Assembly (NCBI GenBank): GCA_944470555.2
Contig: OX104127.1
Span: forward strand, 91,598,708-91,662,707
Source: Heterobilharzia americana
Lineage: Eukaryota; Platyhelminthes; Trematoda; Strigeidida; Schistosomatidae
Direction: 5' to 3'
DNA length: 64,000 bases
Shown here: positions 32,198 to 45,065 of the stretch, in pieces
Numbering within the stretch: the stretch's first letter is position 1
Layout: every line of letters begins with the position of its first letter
The notes under the pieces: model-generated
The model's input: only the letters and a program-made list of their open reading frames with translations
Told to the model about the DNA's origin: nothing
Databases searched by the model: none
Made by a program: the position numbers and the translations under genes

Positions 32198-32458
32198 GTG
32201 AGAACCACCAGGCGGAAAGGTCAAAGAAGAGGGCGGAGGCGTTTGGAAATGCCACATGGACACGATGACGACTGCCACATATGTGCTCTCACTGTTACCA
32301 AAAGTGATGCTGCTTTTGAGGGCGACAGCTGCAACAGATGGGTGCACTACCGATGTAACAAAGAAGTGCCACATCAGTACCATAGCTTTATGACGCACCA
32401 CCCGTGCACGTGGTTTTGGTACATTTGCCCACAGAGCCCCGTCTGGGACCGCATCTAG
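32198..32458 (+). pseudogene. CR1 ORF1 N-terminus with PHD-like zinc finger
   Basis: The segment has CHICALTVTKSDAAFEGDSC, then WVHYRCN, then W-x-ICPQ, giving the Cys and His spacing of a PHD-type finger (C-x2-C ... C-x2-C/H ... W-V-H-x2-C ... W-x-C-x2-C, with some positions altered: GDSCNRW where C-D-x-C is usual, ICPQS where CxxC is expected). Fingers of this kind occur in ORF1 of several CR1/L2 elements and probably bind nucleic acid or chromatin. The frame stops at 32458. Confidence 0.6.
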
Positions 32459-33130
32459 CTTCAGGCTTGCTTAAAGTAACCGATAAATCGCCGGTAACCA
32501 AAAAGCAGGCATCCGTCCAAACCACTATCACAGGGGATATCCACTCTCCAGAGGATTTTGGCGATGGCCTCCCGAAGGTCAAAAACCTGAGAGGTCCTAA
32601 GCCTAACAGAAGACTGCCTACACCAATGGCAGTTGCATCCACCTCAAGTATTAGAGTCACACCAGAGACAGCAACCAGTGGACAACATAGGGCAGGGGTT
32701 AGGGTGGAGAAAAAGGCTCGAATCATCCGTGAAAATGCACCCATGGGATAGGGTAATGTTGGCATCACCGACCGATCTAGCCCTGCTGTTTTGTTTAACA
32801 TTCCTATCTGTGATGATAGCCTTCTGCGGCATAAGAACAAGTTTGACAGGCAGCATTGAAACTCCCTTTGTGCCATGGTGGGTCTGGGCGCTCTCGAGGT
32901 AAAACTGTGTCGTCTGTGTAAAGGCACCCACTCACCCGTAGGGAAGTCTCAGCCGATGAGAGTGACTCTAGGCTCAACTAGAGATGCTGAAAAGTTCCTC
33001 TTACTGTCAGACACCGTGATCATCAACAGATCGTCTGACATTGAAGCTAGAGCTGAACGATCATGGGTATCAAGAAAGACGTCCCGAGAAGCAGCTAGTC
33101 CACTGAAACCACAACCATAGTCGTACATGG
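32459..33130 (+). pseudogene. CR1 ORF1 remainder, frameshifted
   Basis: After the stop at 32458 the protein can be followed in changing frames. The clearest part is 32875-33117 with GLGALEVKLCRLCKG and QPMRVTLGSTRDAEKFLLL, which resembles the RNA-binding part of ORF1 proteins of this clade (conserved MRVTLGS-RDAE-LL). At least two frame changes are needed. Confidence 0.5.
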
Positions 33131-33588
33131 GATACCTAAAATGGTGACCGGTACTCCAGGTAATAAGTACACACATGACGTCAAACAATGGGTGGTTATC
33201 GACTCGGACAGAGCTGAGTGGGGTTGCAGCTGAGACAACTAGCAGACTGCCATGCCCTCCGCATTTGACGACCATGACCCCACCTGAACTAATGGCTACC
33301 AACTTCGAACCCCCAGAAGTACTCGCCAGAGTGCTGGAGACGTGGTAAAAAGTCAAGAGCACCATAAGCAGTAACATTCGCTGCTGTGAAAGCAGACCGA
33401 GAACACTGAGGCAACAGCAGACAGTAGTACTCCCTGTGCTCAGGCCACCGTAACCCTGAACCGAAACGTTGAGAGTTAGACCGGCAACCTCCACCCAGCG
33501 CCGAGTACACCAGTCGACGCGAGAAGAAACCTAACTGAGCCAGTTCCAGCGGAGCTGGCCATTCAGTGGAAACCCCATATCCAAACCA

Positions 33589-36033
33589 GTGCCACTAGTT
33601 AACTCAGAGATATCTCACGTTACGAGAAGCACCACCGCGTGTCTCAAAAGCGACGCGCGAGGACTCCGGAGCAACATGCCAGAGCTTCAATCCCTCTGTT
33701 TCGACCTTGTCCAGAAAACCATGATCCTGACAGAAACATGGTTGTCACCAGATATAAGTGACACGGAAGTTAACATGGATGACATGGTTCTGTTCAGGAG
33801 GGAGGATGGAGAGGGGGGTTGCCATGTACTTGAACAATTGGTTCGCTGGTGAACAAAGCACTAATACGGTACTGACAGAGCTACCAGAATCTATCTGGTG
33901 TCACTTCACGGTCAAACGCACCAAATTCCTAGTTGGGGGAATCTATAGGTCCCCTAATAGCAACTTGGAACATAACCCAAAACTACTCCAAGTAATATAC
34001 ACAGTGTCAACTTTAGGGTACGACCAGATTTTAATGGCTGGCGACTTCGACTCTCCAGCCCTCAGCCCAGAGCAAGGTGGCACGACCTTGAACCGGAAGT
34101 TCGACCATAACCTGCCAAATGCCATCCAAATGGCTGAACTGCCGAAAAAAAATCAGCGACAACACCCGCCGGGGGTCAAATGGTAAGCTATCGAGACTGG
34201 ACAACCTACTGACCGGTGATCCCCTTCTGGTTGAAAACGTTCAGGCACAAACTCACGCTATGGTAATGTTCAGCCCGGTAATAAGTGAAAAATTGGCATG
34301 GGAGGGACCTCGCCCTTACTTATGTTACAACAAGGCAAATTACGAAGGTATGAACAAAAGCCTATCAACAGCTCCGTGGCTAGTGGGTTGGTGTTCCTTA
34401 TAGATCGACCAGCTCTGGGAACTGGTAAAAGATATCATTGAGGCGGCCACATCGCAAAACGTTCCTTTGGCAGTAACAACAGCCAAAAACCTTTACCGAT
34501 TCATGTCAAAAAGAAAGTTGACGAGCCAATGAGCATGTGTCACAAGAGGTCCAAACGGAGAAAATCTCTCTGAACAGGAGGTTGCGGAAATACTCAGCAC
34601 CACATTTGACACAGCTCAACATTCCATCAAGAAAGTGCGTATACCAACTGCTCGAACAGCTCCCAGCGCTACCCGATGCAGCGGAGCTACACAAAATACA
34701 GATAACCCACGCTGTTGTTCTCGACAAGCTATCAAAGTTAGCGCGGTAAAATCCTCAGGGTGCGACGACATCCGCCCATCTGTGCTGAAGGAATGTGCAA
34801 GTGCCCTAAGTGGCCCACTCTGTGGTCTTTTCCAACGCTCCTTGGATGAGCGAAAGCTCCCACGAGAGTGGAAACGGGCTATCCTTTCTCCCATCTTCGA
34901 AGAAGGGGATAGGAAGAACCCAACTGTTATAGACCCAAAGCACTTCTACCAGTAATATCAAAAGTTATGGTGAGTGTGATGAACGACCGCGTCAGAGAAT
35001 ATCTAAACAAAAGACAAGCACTCAGTGACGCCCAACATGGCTTCCTCAAGAGTAGGTCCCGTGCCTCCAACCTCCTGACGGCCCATGATCACTGGACAGC
35101 ATGCTGGGATCTCAAGGTCCCGGTCCACGTAATTTTTCTGGACTTCGCCAAAGCCTTTGACACCGTCTCACACTCGATCCTAATGAGTAAGATATCTGGG
35201 TTAGGTATTCGCGGCCAGGTTCTATCGTGGCTGCAGAACTACTTAGACAACAGGGGGTCAACAGGGTCTACTCAACTTGGAGAACATCCTCATCCAGTGT
35301 CTCACAAGGAGCAATCCTGAGTCCACTGTTGTTCCTACTGTTCGTAAATGACCTGCCACAACATGTCAGCCTCCCGATTCTCCTATACTCTGAAGATGAC
35401 AAGTTATGGAGGGCGATACCTTGCGAAGCGGAATGTATAGCATTACAGATGGACCTCAGAACACTAGAGGAATGGGGAACTAACCTGGATAAGTGCTGGT
35501 CCATGTTTTTCGGCACTCCTGATCCACAGAAGGTATCCTACTACCTCTGTGGTTCCCGCCCACCCCATACCACAGTAGAAAAAGACCTGGGTTTAACGGT
35601 GACAGAGAAACTGGACATCAGTTCCAATTACCCAGGTGATGTCCCAAAAGCATATGGGGTACTACACTTTGTGCGTGGACAGCTGGGTGCCCTCACCTCA
35701 AAACTCGTTGTGAAGCTCTACAAGACTTACGTATGGCCCCACTTAGAGGTCAATAACGCCTTCGCTCCACCGCAGCTGAAAAGAGGCGCGAACCTACTGG
35801 AGAAAGTCCACAGGCGAGTCACAAAAGGGGTTGTTGGAATGCAACGAAAATCATGTGAGGATAGACTCAAAGACCTAGGCCTATACTTTCTAAGCTATCA
35901 AAGGTTACTAGGCGACTTAATGATGGCTTACAAAATAATGAGTAACCTAAGTCACCCGAACAGAGGAATCCTACAGAATGGCCACTGCGGAGATCCTCGA
36001 GGAAACCCCAGTGGAATAGCCCACCAAAGGTAA
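33589..36033 (+). pseudogene. CR1 ORF2: endonuclease and reverse transcriptase, broken
   Basis: The endonuclease part (33589-34186) has RGLRSNMPELQSLC, MILTETWLSPDI and LVGGIYRSPNSN, with a frame change near 33810. The RT part has VKSSGCDDIRPSVLKE (34740), FLDFAKAFDTVSHSIL (35135), SVSQGAILSPLLFLLFVNDL (35300) and LLYSEDDKLWRAI (35382-35420), where the catalytic YADD is changed. The C-terminus has VKLYKTYVWPHLE and LLGDLMMAYKIMSNLSHPN. The last 268 codons are open. It is inactive because of the altered catalytic site and several stops. Confidence 0.75.
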
Positions 36034-36420
36034 AAACCCGTGTGTGTTCCCAGTTCTCCTCCCTCCGAGTCTGCGCTTACTGAAACGCACTACCAGCAGA
36101 GGTGGTCTCCGCCTCAACTGTTGAAAGCTTCAAAAAGAGGCTAGACAGTCATGCAGAGACTCACGGTCCACCCATATATAGCTGGAACACGAAGTGACAT
36201 CAGGCCACTCCAACCAGTTTTCTTTCTATTGTAACCATTTAAGCCTTTTTCACCCTTTCCACTTGCCATAAGCTAGCCTCACTTACCTAAGTTCTTCATA
36301 CCTTTGCACCCCTACTCACATTACTTGGGTGTAAGTAGATTACTCCATTAGTTCACTTTTCTTCTTCTCTTTTACTCACACAAACACTTTCTAGGTTTTC
36401 TTTTCACTATCCCTAACCTT

Positions 36421-37200
36421 CTCTAGCGACAAGTCTGAACAACTGTCTGGCAACTCGAAATCTGAAGAAGCCAGCTGAACAACGGTCCAAGGCAAACAAA
36501 CCGTTACTTAACATCCTATTCTGTAAATCAGAGCTATAGCAGACGATTGGCTGGACCTGCTGCATCGGAATCCGCCAAAGATCTGGAGCCGCTCCACAAG
36601 ACGAAGAAGCGAGCAAGAAGAAATCAACTGGTCTACACAAGCTCGTTTAAAGGATATTGGATATATTGGACCCTGGAATCATGGTATCTGATATCGGTAC
36701 ACAATTAACTTTATGTTCATAACCTCAACATGCACAGTCCAATGACTGGGTAGAGAGATTTGTGGATTTATATAAGCAAGTGGTTTGAAGACAGAAAGTT
36801 ATTTTTTCACTATTTTGACATATTTGGAATTTTATTGTATAATCTATATCAAGGGTTACCAGTCCCCAAATGACAAAGAAATACATTGTGGTGGAGTTGG
36901 GTTCAACTTGGTGAATTTTATATCAAAGTGACACAAATATGTTCAAGTGTTGCAGCAAACTACGGAGAGGTTGATACCTCTCCGTGGTTATATGCCCAGT
37001 CTGATAAGAATAGGGAATGAAAGGGGAAAATATTGAAAATAAAGGGGAATTGAAGGGAGGCAGTAGACAGTCATGAAGAAGTTGTATAAAAAAAGGCTGA
37101 GCAGGAGAGGAAAAAGCGAAGTCATGGCGTTTGCTGTACGCCTGTGTCATCTCGAGATCTAATTAAGAAAGCTATTGAAACAGTATTGGCCTGACATCAC
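36421..37200. other. Unclassified, with a perfect 9-bp hairpin
   Basis: No supported gene. A hairpin with stem ACGGAGAGG (36962-36970) pairs with CCTCTCCGT (36977-36985) over a 6-base loop. The interval lies between the 3' ends of two CR1-type elements that point toward each other. Confidence 0.5.
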
Positions 37201-40200
37201 TCCTATGTTGGCAGTAGTTGTCATAGCAATGGTATATCAGATAATGACCTGGTAAGTGTCATTGTCGGTGCGTTAGACCAGTGTTGCATACTACCAATTT
37301 TATAAGCGATGAGGCCACACCAGTTCCAACGAGTATCAGACGTAAAATGAAACCGAAATTGACTGCCATTTGTTATCCTGTAACAGGCATGTTAGGCAAA
37401 CTGGCTTGTGTTAATCAGTATGGTAGCTGCTGTCAGGTTTCTTTGCAAAGGTCTAGTTTCTCCTTAAAAGCATTCAACAAAGGAGTTGATACCTTTAATT
37501 AGGGTAGGGAGTTCAACATGTTGACCGTTCTGTGTGAGAAGCATAAACTGACGCTTAGTTAATTCGACAATAGTTTTTGGATCTTCTCGCAGTGCTCTCC
37601 TTTAAGAAGACAAGAAATGAGACATATGTATCCAAAAGCCACTGTCAAGAATACCGAATGCTTATACTATTTTCCCTCAATTCTTACTATAAGACAATGA
37701 GAAAAGATTGTTCCTCTAAATGGTCCTCGCAGGATACGTTTGACAAACCAGATACCAACTAAGTACCAAGTTTTTGACGAACCCTTGTGCTTTCGCATCC
37801 CTCATGAACCAAGAACTGGCCGGTTGAATGCAGTTTTCAGTATGAGAGAGCACAGATGTGGAGTACAGAATCCATAACATATCTTCGTAGAAAACGTTTG
37901 AATGCCCTTCGAAGATACGATAGCCCTGAGTACCCTTTTGTTGTAGCTTCAGTGCAGTATGGAGACGTCTTCAAGTTTTGGCTTATGATAACTCCCAAGT
38001 CCCTAATTTCTTGCATATCCGATACTAGTGCCCCATCTATCAGATACTGACCGCTGCTGTGGCGAACATGCGTAGCTGCACATTTGCGAGAGTTAGTTCC
38101 TAAACACCGATACTTTGACCACTAGACTAGTGCATTTAGGTCCTTATGTAGTGCTCGTCTGCTGTTGTCAACGTTACGGATGACGTTCTGTTTTCACATC
38201 GTTACCAATAATGACACCGGTGGCTTAACCACATCCAGGAGGTCATTGACATAGAGCAAGAAAAAGAGAGAAACCAACATTATTCCCTGCAGAGCACTAC
38301 ACCTTACAGTTTGCCACCTAAGTGGTGTACCATTCACTGTCACTCTTTGTCTCCTATGGCATAAAAATTCTTTGAACTAGACCTGGATTGTGTCATGAAA
38401 AACGAAACTTTAGAGCTCCTTGATTAGTCCAGCGTGAGAAACCTTATCAAAACCCTAACCAAACTCAGTGAACACAACTTCTACGAACATCTTGTTGACA
38501 CGAGATGCTGCTCATTCCTCTTTTGCTGTGAGATTAGTTAGGCAAGATCAGTCAGCGCTGAACCCATGCGGTAAAAAAGTAAGAAGACCATGGTTTGCAA
38601 CATAGCTGACCATTCTATCTCTGATACTATTCTTTATTACTTTAATAGCTATACTGCCTAAACTAACGTGACGATAATTCGTCACAAGTCACTCACTGCC
38701 TCCCTTGAAAACTGGGTTGACCAAAATATCTTTTCAATCCCTTGGAATAAGAGTCTGACTTAAAGACATATCGAACAGCTCAGCAAGCTGTCTGGAGATT
38801 TTCAGTCAAGAAAGATAAGAGAGTTGGACGTGTCATTTTATGACCAAGGCACCTCTGAGGCTTTTTGATTTCCCTGTAGTCGAAGAACTATCTGCCTTGT
38901 GATATGGACTGGAATAATTGGTGAAACATTTTGGGGGATGCTGGTGGTGGTACCAGTGTCTCCGTCCACTGAGAAGACTGTGCTGAATAAGTGGGAAAGA
39001 CATTTAGCTTTGGAAAAATTAGATTCAACCAACTCTTTCGAATCCTCACCTGAATTGAGTGATGGAACTCCATCCTTACGTTTCTTTTTATTTTCAATTT
39101 ATGAAAACAGTCGTTTTGAACAGGTCTGTCAGTCGATCACTAGTTTCCTTTCCTATCTTATTCTGAACTTCATAATATTTGATTTGCACGTATTCGTAAC
39201 CCTGCAAAACAAAGTTTCGGAAGCCTTACTGTCTGTTTCTATGAATAAGTAACACAATCATTTTCTCTTTATAAGTTCCCAGGTACTCTTATCACGAAGG
39301 GTGATGAAAACGTCTGTGTGGAGTTGAACATGGGATAAACGGTGAGGTTGTTTTATCAAATGCAGCACTAAATTTTTCCCAAGCTTCCTCTACAGACATG
39401 TCATTATTCACAGTTCATTCCATTATGATTGCCTGCTCTTTGGTAGCCCTCATATCCGCAAGCCACAAATTTCATCTGCGGAGAATGAATTAGGAACCTA
39501 GGTTGTGTATACAAACCTGCAAAGCAATACTGCATGATCACTAATAGCTAGTGGAGGTAAGTTTTGTAGGTCCGTCACTTCCTTTCTTTAGCGTGTTTAA
39601 ACCAAATCTCGCAGCGATGGTTTGCGCTATAGATCAAAACGCGTTACACAAATGACGTTTCAAATCGAAACGCCTCCTAGAACTGATAAAAGTAGGTTTC
39701 TATCGAGAGAGATCCTTGGATCCGAAGACGTAAGCTGCACATAGTTAGTGTGAGGTGCAATTCGGTCACCTTTTATCATGTATCTGTTACTATTACTTCG
39801 TTCACTTGTGTGGTTCAGGATGAGATCGTTTGTCATGTAGCATGGACTTCGGTGTATTATTCTGATTTGGACTACACCATCAAACGACTTGACATTGTAG
39901 CTTATTAATTTGCGTATACCGTCATCATTTGCTTCTGTATAAATTGATCTTATATTCAAGTCCTCGTGGATGCACAGTAGGACTTCTTCACCACTGTAAC
40001 CTAATATCCCACCGGCCCTAATGCAGGACCACTTTTTAATTTCTCCTTGGTTCATAAGTAGCATAGTTATTGATGTTTTGGAAGAATAATTCGTAACAAG
40101 GCACTTAACCATGTTGAAACAAATAATCTCCTGGCAACACAGCTGAATCGTTTTAGCACCCGACACTCCTGCCTGGCAAATCTCTTCATCGTGAGAGAGG

Positions 40201-40250
40201 AATGGGTTGCAACCCGTGACAAGCGGCCAACAAACTCCATGTTTATAAAC
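37200..40250 (-). mobile_element. CR1-type non-LTR retrotransposon, minus copy, heavily decayed
   Basis: On the minus strand: endonuclease (GGILGYSGEEVLLCIHEDLN, 40020-39960, then VVQIRIIHRSPCYM), then RT in broken frames (LIPRDWKDILVNPVFKGGSE near 38740; EFG-GFDKVSHAGLIKEL near 38440; LQGIMLVSLFFLLYVNDLLD near 38290), then a C-terminal block ending near 37470 (QNGQHVELPTLIKGINSF). The catalytic YADD position is destroyed. It is a different subfamily from the 32-36 kb copy by sequence. Confidence 0.7.
39660..40166 (-). pseudogene. CR1 endonuclease fragment (168 codons open)
   Basis: The longest open part of the minus CR1 copy. It has RAGGILGYSGEEVLLCIHE and DGVVQIRIIHRSPC, which correspond to the middle of an AP-type endonuclease (the usual ...RGGGVLLYV... 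and ...GVVYRSP... blocks). Upstream sequence to 40250 (GRLSRVATHSSL) is open but without motifs. It ends in a stop at 39660, well short of the RT. Confidence 0.65.
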
Positions 40251-40251
40251 C

Positions 40252-41520
40252 AGTAAGGCATTCGATAAAGTGTCTCATGTTATGTATTAGAGAAGCTCTC
40301 CTCTTTCAGGTCTCGTGCCTCACTCCTACCCTGGATTTGTGACTTTCTGTACAACGGTAGGCAAAGAGTGAGGGTTAATGGGCCACTGTCCTTGTGGACA
40401 CCCGTGATGAGTCAAGTCCTAGAGTGAACAATACTAGGTACTCTTCTTTTCTTGTTGTGTCAACGAACTACCATAAATACTCAACTCTTCGGTGCTGGTA
40501 TTCGTTGATGATGTAAACTTTTAGAGTCTTATGTAGTGATGCTAATAAGTAATTTCTTCAAGCGAATTTGGATGAACTGGTAGGTTGGTCCAAAGGTTAG
40601 TATCTGAAAATTAACTCTTGTAAGAGTGCAATAATGCTAGTTGTGATAATTTTTTTCAGTATCTTGTTGATGACACTGTCGAGCTCTGAAATCTGACTCC
40701 AAATTTTATATACGTGTCCAGATACACTATCGCCTATTTATAATTCCCGACACTGCTGATCCACCTGCGTCAGACAGCGTAAATATCAGGAGTTAACGCG
40801 AAGTATATATCAGGGTGTTGTATTAGTCAACGAGCGAGCAAAAAGTCTTTTTCAGTACAACTAGATAAAAAATGTTCAATGAGTTGTTACATATATCAAC
40901 ACAATACAGTGAAATAAAGTGCTACAACACGCTACTACTCTCAGTTTTTGAACTGAAAGACTAAGGTATCATTATAAGACGTGATTTGAAAACCTCGGGT
41001 TAGTGTAATGCAGCTACAGTAAAGGGCTTCCGTGTATTATGGTTCATCCAAAGAGTTTCCAAAAGTTTTGACCAGGATAACTTCAAGATACTCTGTTCTG
41101 CATAAGTTAGACCCCGCTTGGAATACTAAATTCAGGTAACCAGTCCATTTCTAAAAAGGGATGCTGACGCACTTGAGTGTATTCAAAGTGAAGGTACTTA
41201 GCTTGTGGCAGGCCTTTTGAATCTGGCCTGTGAGGAACGATTACATGGGTCAAACTTATTCCCCATGAGAAACGGAATCATCTCGTACTAGTATACCTTG
41301 TTCTTAATAATGAGCTGGGTACTGATATGTCCTATCCCTTCTCTCCTGCTGGGACCGATTATCTCTGAGGCCATTGCAAGGAAATCCGAAAACTGCGAAG
41401 GAATAAACTCAGAGCAAATCTTTGTTCTTCCCAAAGTGTGGTCAACAACTGGAGCTCTTTACTAAGGAAGTAGTATAAGATCCTCCGGTTTATTCATAAG
41501 TCTGAAGAAGAAATGTAAAT
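40252..41520 (+). mobile_element. CR1-type fragment, RT block A onward, plus strand
   Basis: It begins exactly at KAFDKVSHVM, followed in frames by WICDFLYNGRQRVRVNGPL (about 40340-40390), remnants of the YADD region, ATPS-RPRLEY-type and KRDADALECIQSEGT (about 41155), LFPMRNGII (41257) and a C-terminal block near 41380-41460. It abuts the minus CR1 copy at about 40251 in opposite orientation. 5' truncation is consistent with retroposition. Confidence 0.6.
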
Positions 41521-42421
41521 CAAGTAAGACCAAGATGTCATAACCACAGCATAATTGAGATTGTTATCAGCTTCTCATTAGATCTGTTTCCGAAAAATCC
41601 ACAGCCATCAGAAGCCGAATAGTAATTTCCAAGTGGTAAGAAGAATTTTCGGGATTCTACTGGTCCAAAACCACCACAAAGTTGGACGATTCGCTTTAGG
41701 AAACCCATCAAGAAGATCCAAGTAAGTTCCAAGCAACCCTTCCATTCATTGTTATTTCTCTTGGACAGTTAATTATTAAGGAGTGAAGTAATATCCCCTA
41801 GATTCCTCAGAGAAGCGAGCAATTCACTGACGACTTCCTAGGCTAATCATTACATGCCGAATGTAAAAGAAGATTTCAGCCGTCAATAGAAGCGCTCTAC
41901 CGTGCCATTTGCTTCTAGCTAGTAGGCTGTCGTTCGAAGGACTGTAACATAATAGCGGAGTTAAAGCGTGAAATAATTCACACTCAAATTATCCCTCACA
42001 GTCGGTTCACTTGCAAAATGATTGCAACAAGTTGGAAACCATTAACGCTTACCTGTAGGTTCGACCAGGCACTCAGACAGATTCCAGTCATCTGAAAAAA
42101 GGAAGGCAGCCTTGCTCGTTTAAGGCCGAGCTCATCGCCAGTGTCGCCGGAAAATTTCAGCCCATCTTAGATCATTAAGATCTGGCTACAAATCAGAATG
42201 AATGCCAACTAACTGCTCAAGTCACTCAGTTACATATATGCAACCAAGTGTATATCCTTATGCATAAATTTCCAATAGGCCCATTAAATATAAGCAAAAG
42301 TCAAGTGTCGCTTCAGAGTTTTGATCCGGAAATCATTGGATATTACCTAGCCAATAAAAATATGCTTGGAAACTTAACGTTGAAATGAGATTGTATGAAC
42401 GTCAACAGTCGATTAGTATAC
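41521..42421. other. No supported gene
   Basis: Ordinary-composition DNA with one 64-codon ORF (minus 41732-41538) lacking motifs. No repeat partner was seen. Confidence 0.5.
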
Positions 42422-42432
42422 TTAACATGTAT

Positions 42433-45065
42433 TGTATTTATTTATTTGTTTGTCCCTTGGGTTCCAAGTAGAACGTAGGGCTTCAGTAGAACGTCACGAC
42501 TTCACTCTCTTATCTGCAGTCTTTTCAACCTGGCTCCACGACTACCCACAAGCTTTCATTTCTTACTCACATGATCTCCATATCACCCTCGAACGCCCAA
42601 CTCGTCGTTTCCCATTTGGATTCCACTCGGGCAACTGGCGCATCATGTCTCCTAATGGTTTTCTCAGTGTATGTCCGATCCACCTCCACTTCCTTCTGCA
42701 TATTTGTTGAGCGATGGGTTCCTGGTTGGTCCCTTCCCAGACCAGAGTTCCTTGTTGCTTATACTTTCTGGTAATCCATCTGATCTTCAGTACCGAGTCA
42801 GCGTAGGCAGCTGTTGATGAGTGACTGTAGTTTGTTGGAAATGCTTTCCGTAACGCAACAAGTCTCTGAACCATCACATGGAAGTACTGACTTGACTGAG
42901 TTAGTGTTAAAATCCGGATTTTGTTCACGCTTTATGCTGAATGCAGTAGATCTCCACACTGGTTTCAGATTAATGAAAGATTGTCTTGCTTTTCCGATCC
43001 TGGCTTTTACGTTCTGATCTACCTCACAGCCCTAAGTTGAGACGATGTTGCCTTGCCTAGATTGGTGAAAGAGACTACATCCTTCAGATTTCTCCCGTTA
43101 ATGTTTATTGGCGCCTTTTGTTGTTGTTAGTTGGGTGTCTTCATCACCTCTGTCTTCTCTACGTTCACTAGAAGAAGTCCCGTCTTCTCTGCCTCACCTC
43201 TTCTGCCAACTTCTTAGTATTTGTCTGCAGATCTTGGAGTTTGTGTGACAAGACATCAGACATAAATCATCGGTGAAATCGAAGTCTTCTAGAGTCTTTT
43301 CATTGGTCCTGCCAGCATATGCCCCTCTTCTCGTTCCTCACTGTTTGCTGCATGATCCAGTCCAGTAAAGTTGACCACAATCAAGAAGATCATCGGTGAT
43401 AGTGAGCGGCAGCCTTGTCTTACTCCTGTCTTCACCTCATAGGCGTCACTGAGCTTTCCATTGTGAATCACTTTTCATGTAGCCTCATCATACTGCATAT
43501 AGTCGTTGTTGAATGGGGTTGATGAAAGTTTGTGGCACTTGAATCGTAGTGTTGAAACAGCTGCCAGCCAAATTACTTCTCCGTCGACGCTCTCAAAGGC
43601 CTTTTCAAAGTCGATGAAGTTGAGGTGAGGTAGAGAGTTGACTGCCATTCTATACTCTCTTCTATGATGATGTGTAGAGTAGCGTAGTGTTGCAATTCGG
43701 TCAGCACATGATTTGTACTTCCAGAAGCCAGCTAGCCTGTTTCGGTGGTAATTTTGAATTCAGAGCATCTTCTAGTCTCTCCAAGATGATGCGGCCCAAT
43801 ATTTTGCTTGCTCAGCGTGAACAGGGACAGCAGCATGATTCCTCATCAGTTCTTGCAAAGACTTAGGTCTCCCTTCTCCGGGAATTTTATAAGGTAGTCC
43901 TGCTTCCATTCGATCGGCAGGTACCTTTCCTTCCTTCCCTCCTTCCAAACCTTCTGCAGTAGTGATGTGAGCATGTCCGCTGTTGTCTGTGCATCTGTCT
44001 TCAGTGCTTCTGGTGGAGTTCCATCTGGTCCTGCTACTCTCCCGAATTCCAGCAGCTTTATGGAGTCCAGCACTTCACCTCTGCTTTTATCGGAGGGCTT
44101 GTGCTAACTGGTAATTCTGTGGCTGGGTTGCAGGTGGTATTTCTGGATGAGTTGTGGGTGATAGTAGTGGTGGTCGATTCAAGAGTTTTTGAAGTGGTCA
44201 GCTCATGGTTTTCTCCTCTTTGCTGACTAGGTTCCCTTCAATATCTTTCATTGGTTTCATCTGTGTTGATCTCTTCACTCCGAGATAGTAACCTGGTTAT
44301 TTGATATGGTGTTATCAGGTCTCTGTCTCGCCTACCTGCAGCCTGTTCCTCTTTACTTGCCAGTGTGTCGTAGAAGTGTGTTTTGTCTTTTTGCGCGCTC
44401 TTCTTCACTTCCTTGTCTAGCGTTTTATGTGTTGTACTCAGTTCCTCTACTCGTCGTTCATCCTTGCACTGGTTTATCTTCTACTTCACAATCTTCCTCT
44501 CCCTCCTCTATCAGCTTCTATGTGTTCGTCGAGATCCATTCCTCGTCCTGTCTTGTTTCTTCTTCCTTCCTAACACGTTTACGCAAGTTTCTTTCCACGT
44601 CGTTTCCAAAGAATTCCAGTGTTCTTCCACACAGGTCTCTTAATTATTGACCTCCAAGTTGACATTTGGGAGAGTCCACTTCCATTCCATCTACTTGAGC
44701 AGATTCTAAGCACTTCTATGTCTTACCTTCTCATCTCTTCTGTAATCTGAGCAGCCTTGGTAGGTTCATACATGGTGTGGACATTCCATTTCCTCATTCT
44801 TACTTTCACTTTCATCGACAGAAGAGAAGATACATTGGCCAATCGGCTTCTTGAAAGCTTTCACCAACTGGCATCATTTCGTGTTCCCGATTCCAGCCAG
44901 GAATGATTTTATTTTCAATCCTGTATTTTCTTTGTGCTTCGAAGTTTGCTTAGCTATCTGATTGGATCAACACGGTAGGGCTGCTAGCCTATACCGAACC
45001 TAGCCTCTTTATTAGGGCTAAGGACCGGCTAGTAACTAGTGAACTAGTTCACCAGACGAGGTTAA
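42433..45065 (-). mobile_element. RTE retrotransposon with internal deletion, 11-bp TSD
   Basis: TTAACATGTAT occurs at 42422-42432 and 45066-45076 and flanks the element. On the minus strand it has the 5' end and the first part of the endonuclease, then jumps at about 44650 to the linker, missing about 0.77 kb of endonuclease present in the 21-24 kb copy. RT (DFEKAFESVDG, HNGKLSDAYEVKTGVRQG) and the C-terminal part follow. The catalytic block is FTDD. Multiple stops. Confidence 0.8.
42563..42928 (-). pseudogene. RTE C-terminal ORF fragment
   Basis: An open segment of 121 codons with VQRLVALRKAFPTNYSHSS, KQQGTLVWEGTNQEPIAQQ and RRKWRWIGHTLRKP, the conserved tail of the RTE polyprotein. The frame is lost on both sides. 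Confidence 0.6.

Larger units (their letters stand above)
32180..36420 (+). mobile_element. CR1/Jockey-type non-LTR retrotransposon, nearly complete
   Basis: Two-ORF organisation. ORF1 has a PHD-like zinc finger; ORF2 has an AP-type endonuclease, a reverse transcriptase and the C-terminal block of the clade, followed by a 3' UTR. Base composition (about 50 percent GC in ORFs) is clearly higher than in the surrounding DNA. Several stops and shifts are present. The RT catalytic block reads YSED instead of YADD. The true ends were not defined by a TSD. Confidence 0.75.

Noticed and set aside
32388..32927. 179-codon minus ORF over the CR1 element
   Set aside because: It is antisense to CR1 ORF1, whose finger and MRVTLGS motifs fix the real strand. 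The higher GC there lengthens shadow frames.
32949..33494. 181-codon minus ORF over the CR1 element
   Set aside because: Antisense to ORF1 and the ORF1-ORF2 junction; no motif of its own.
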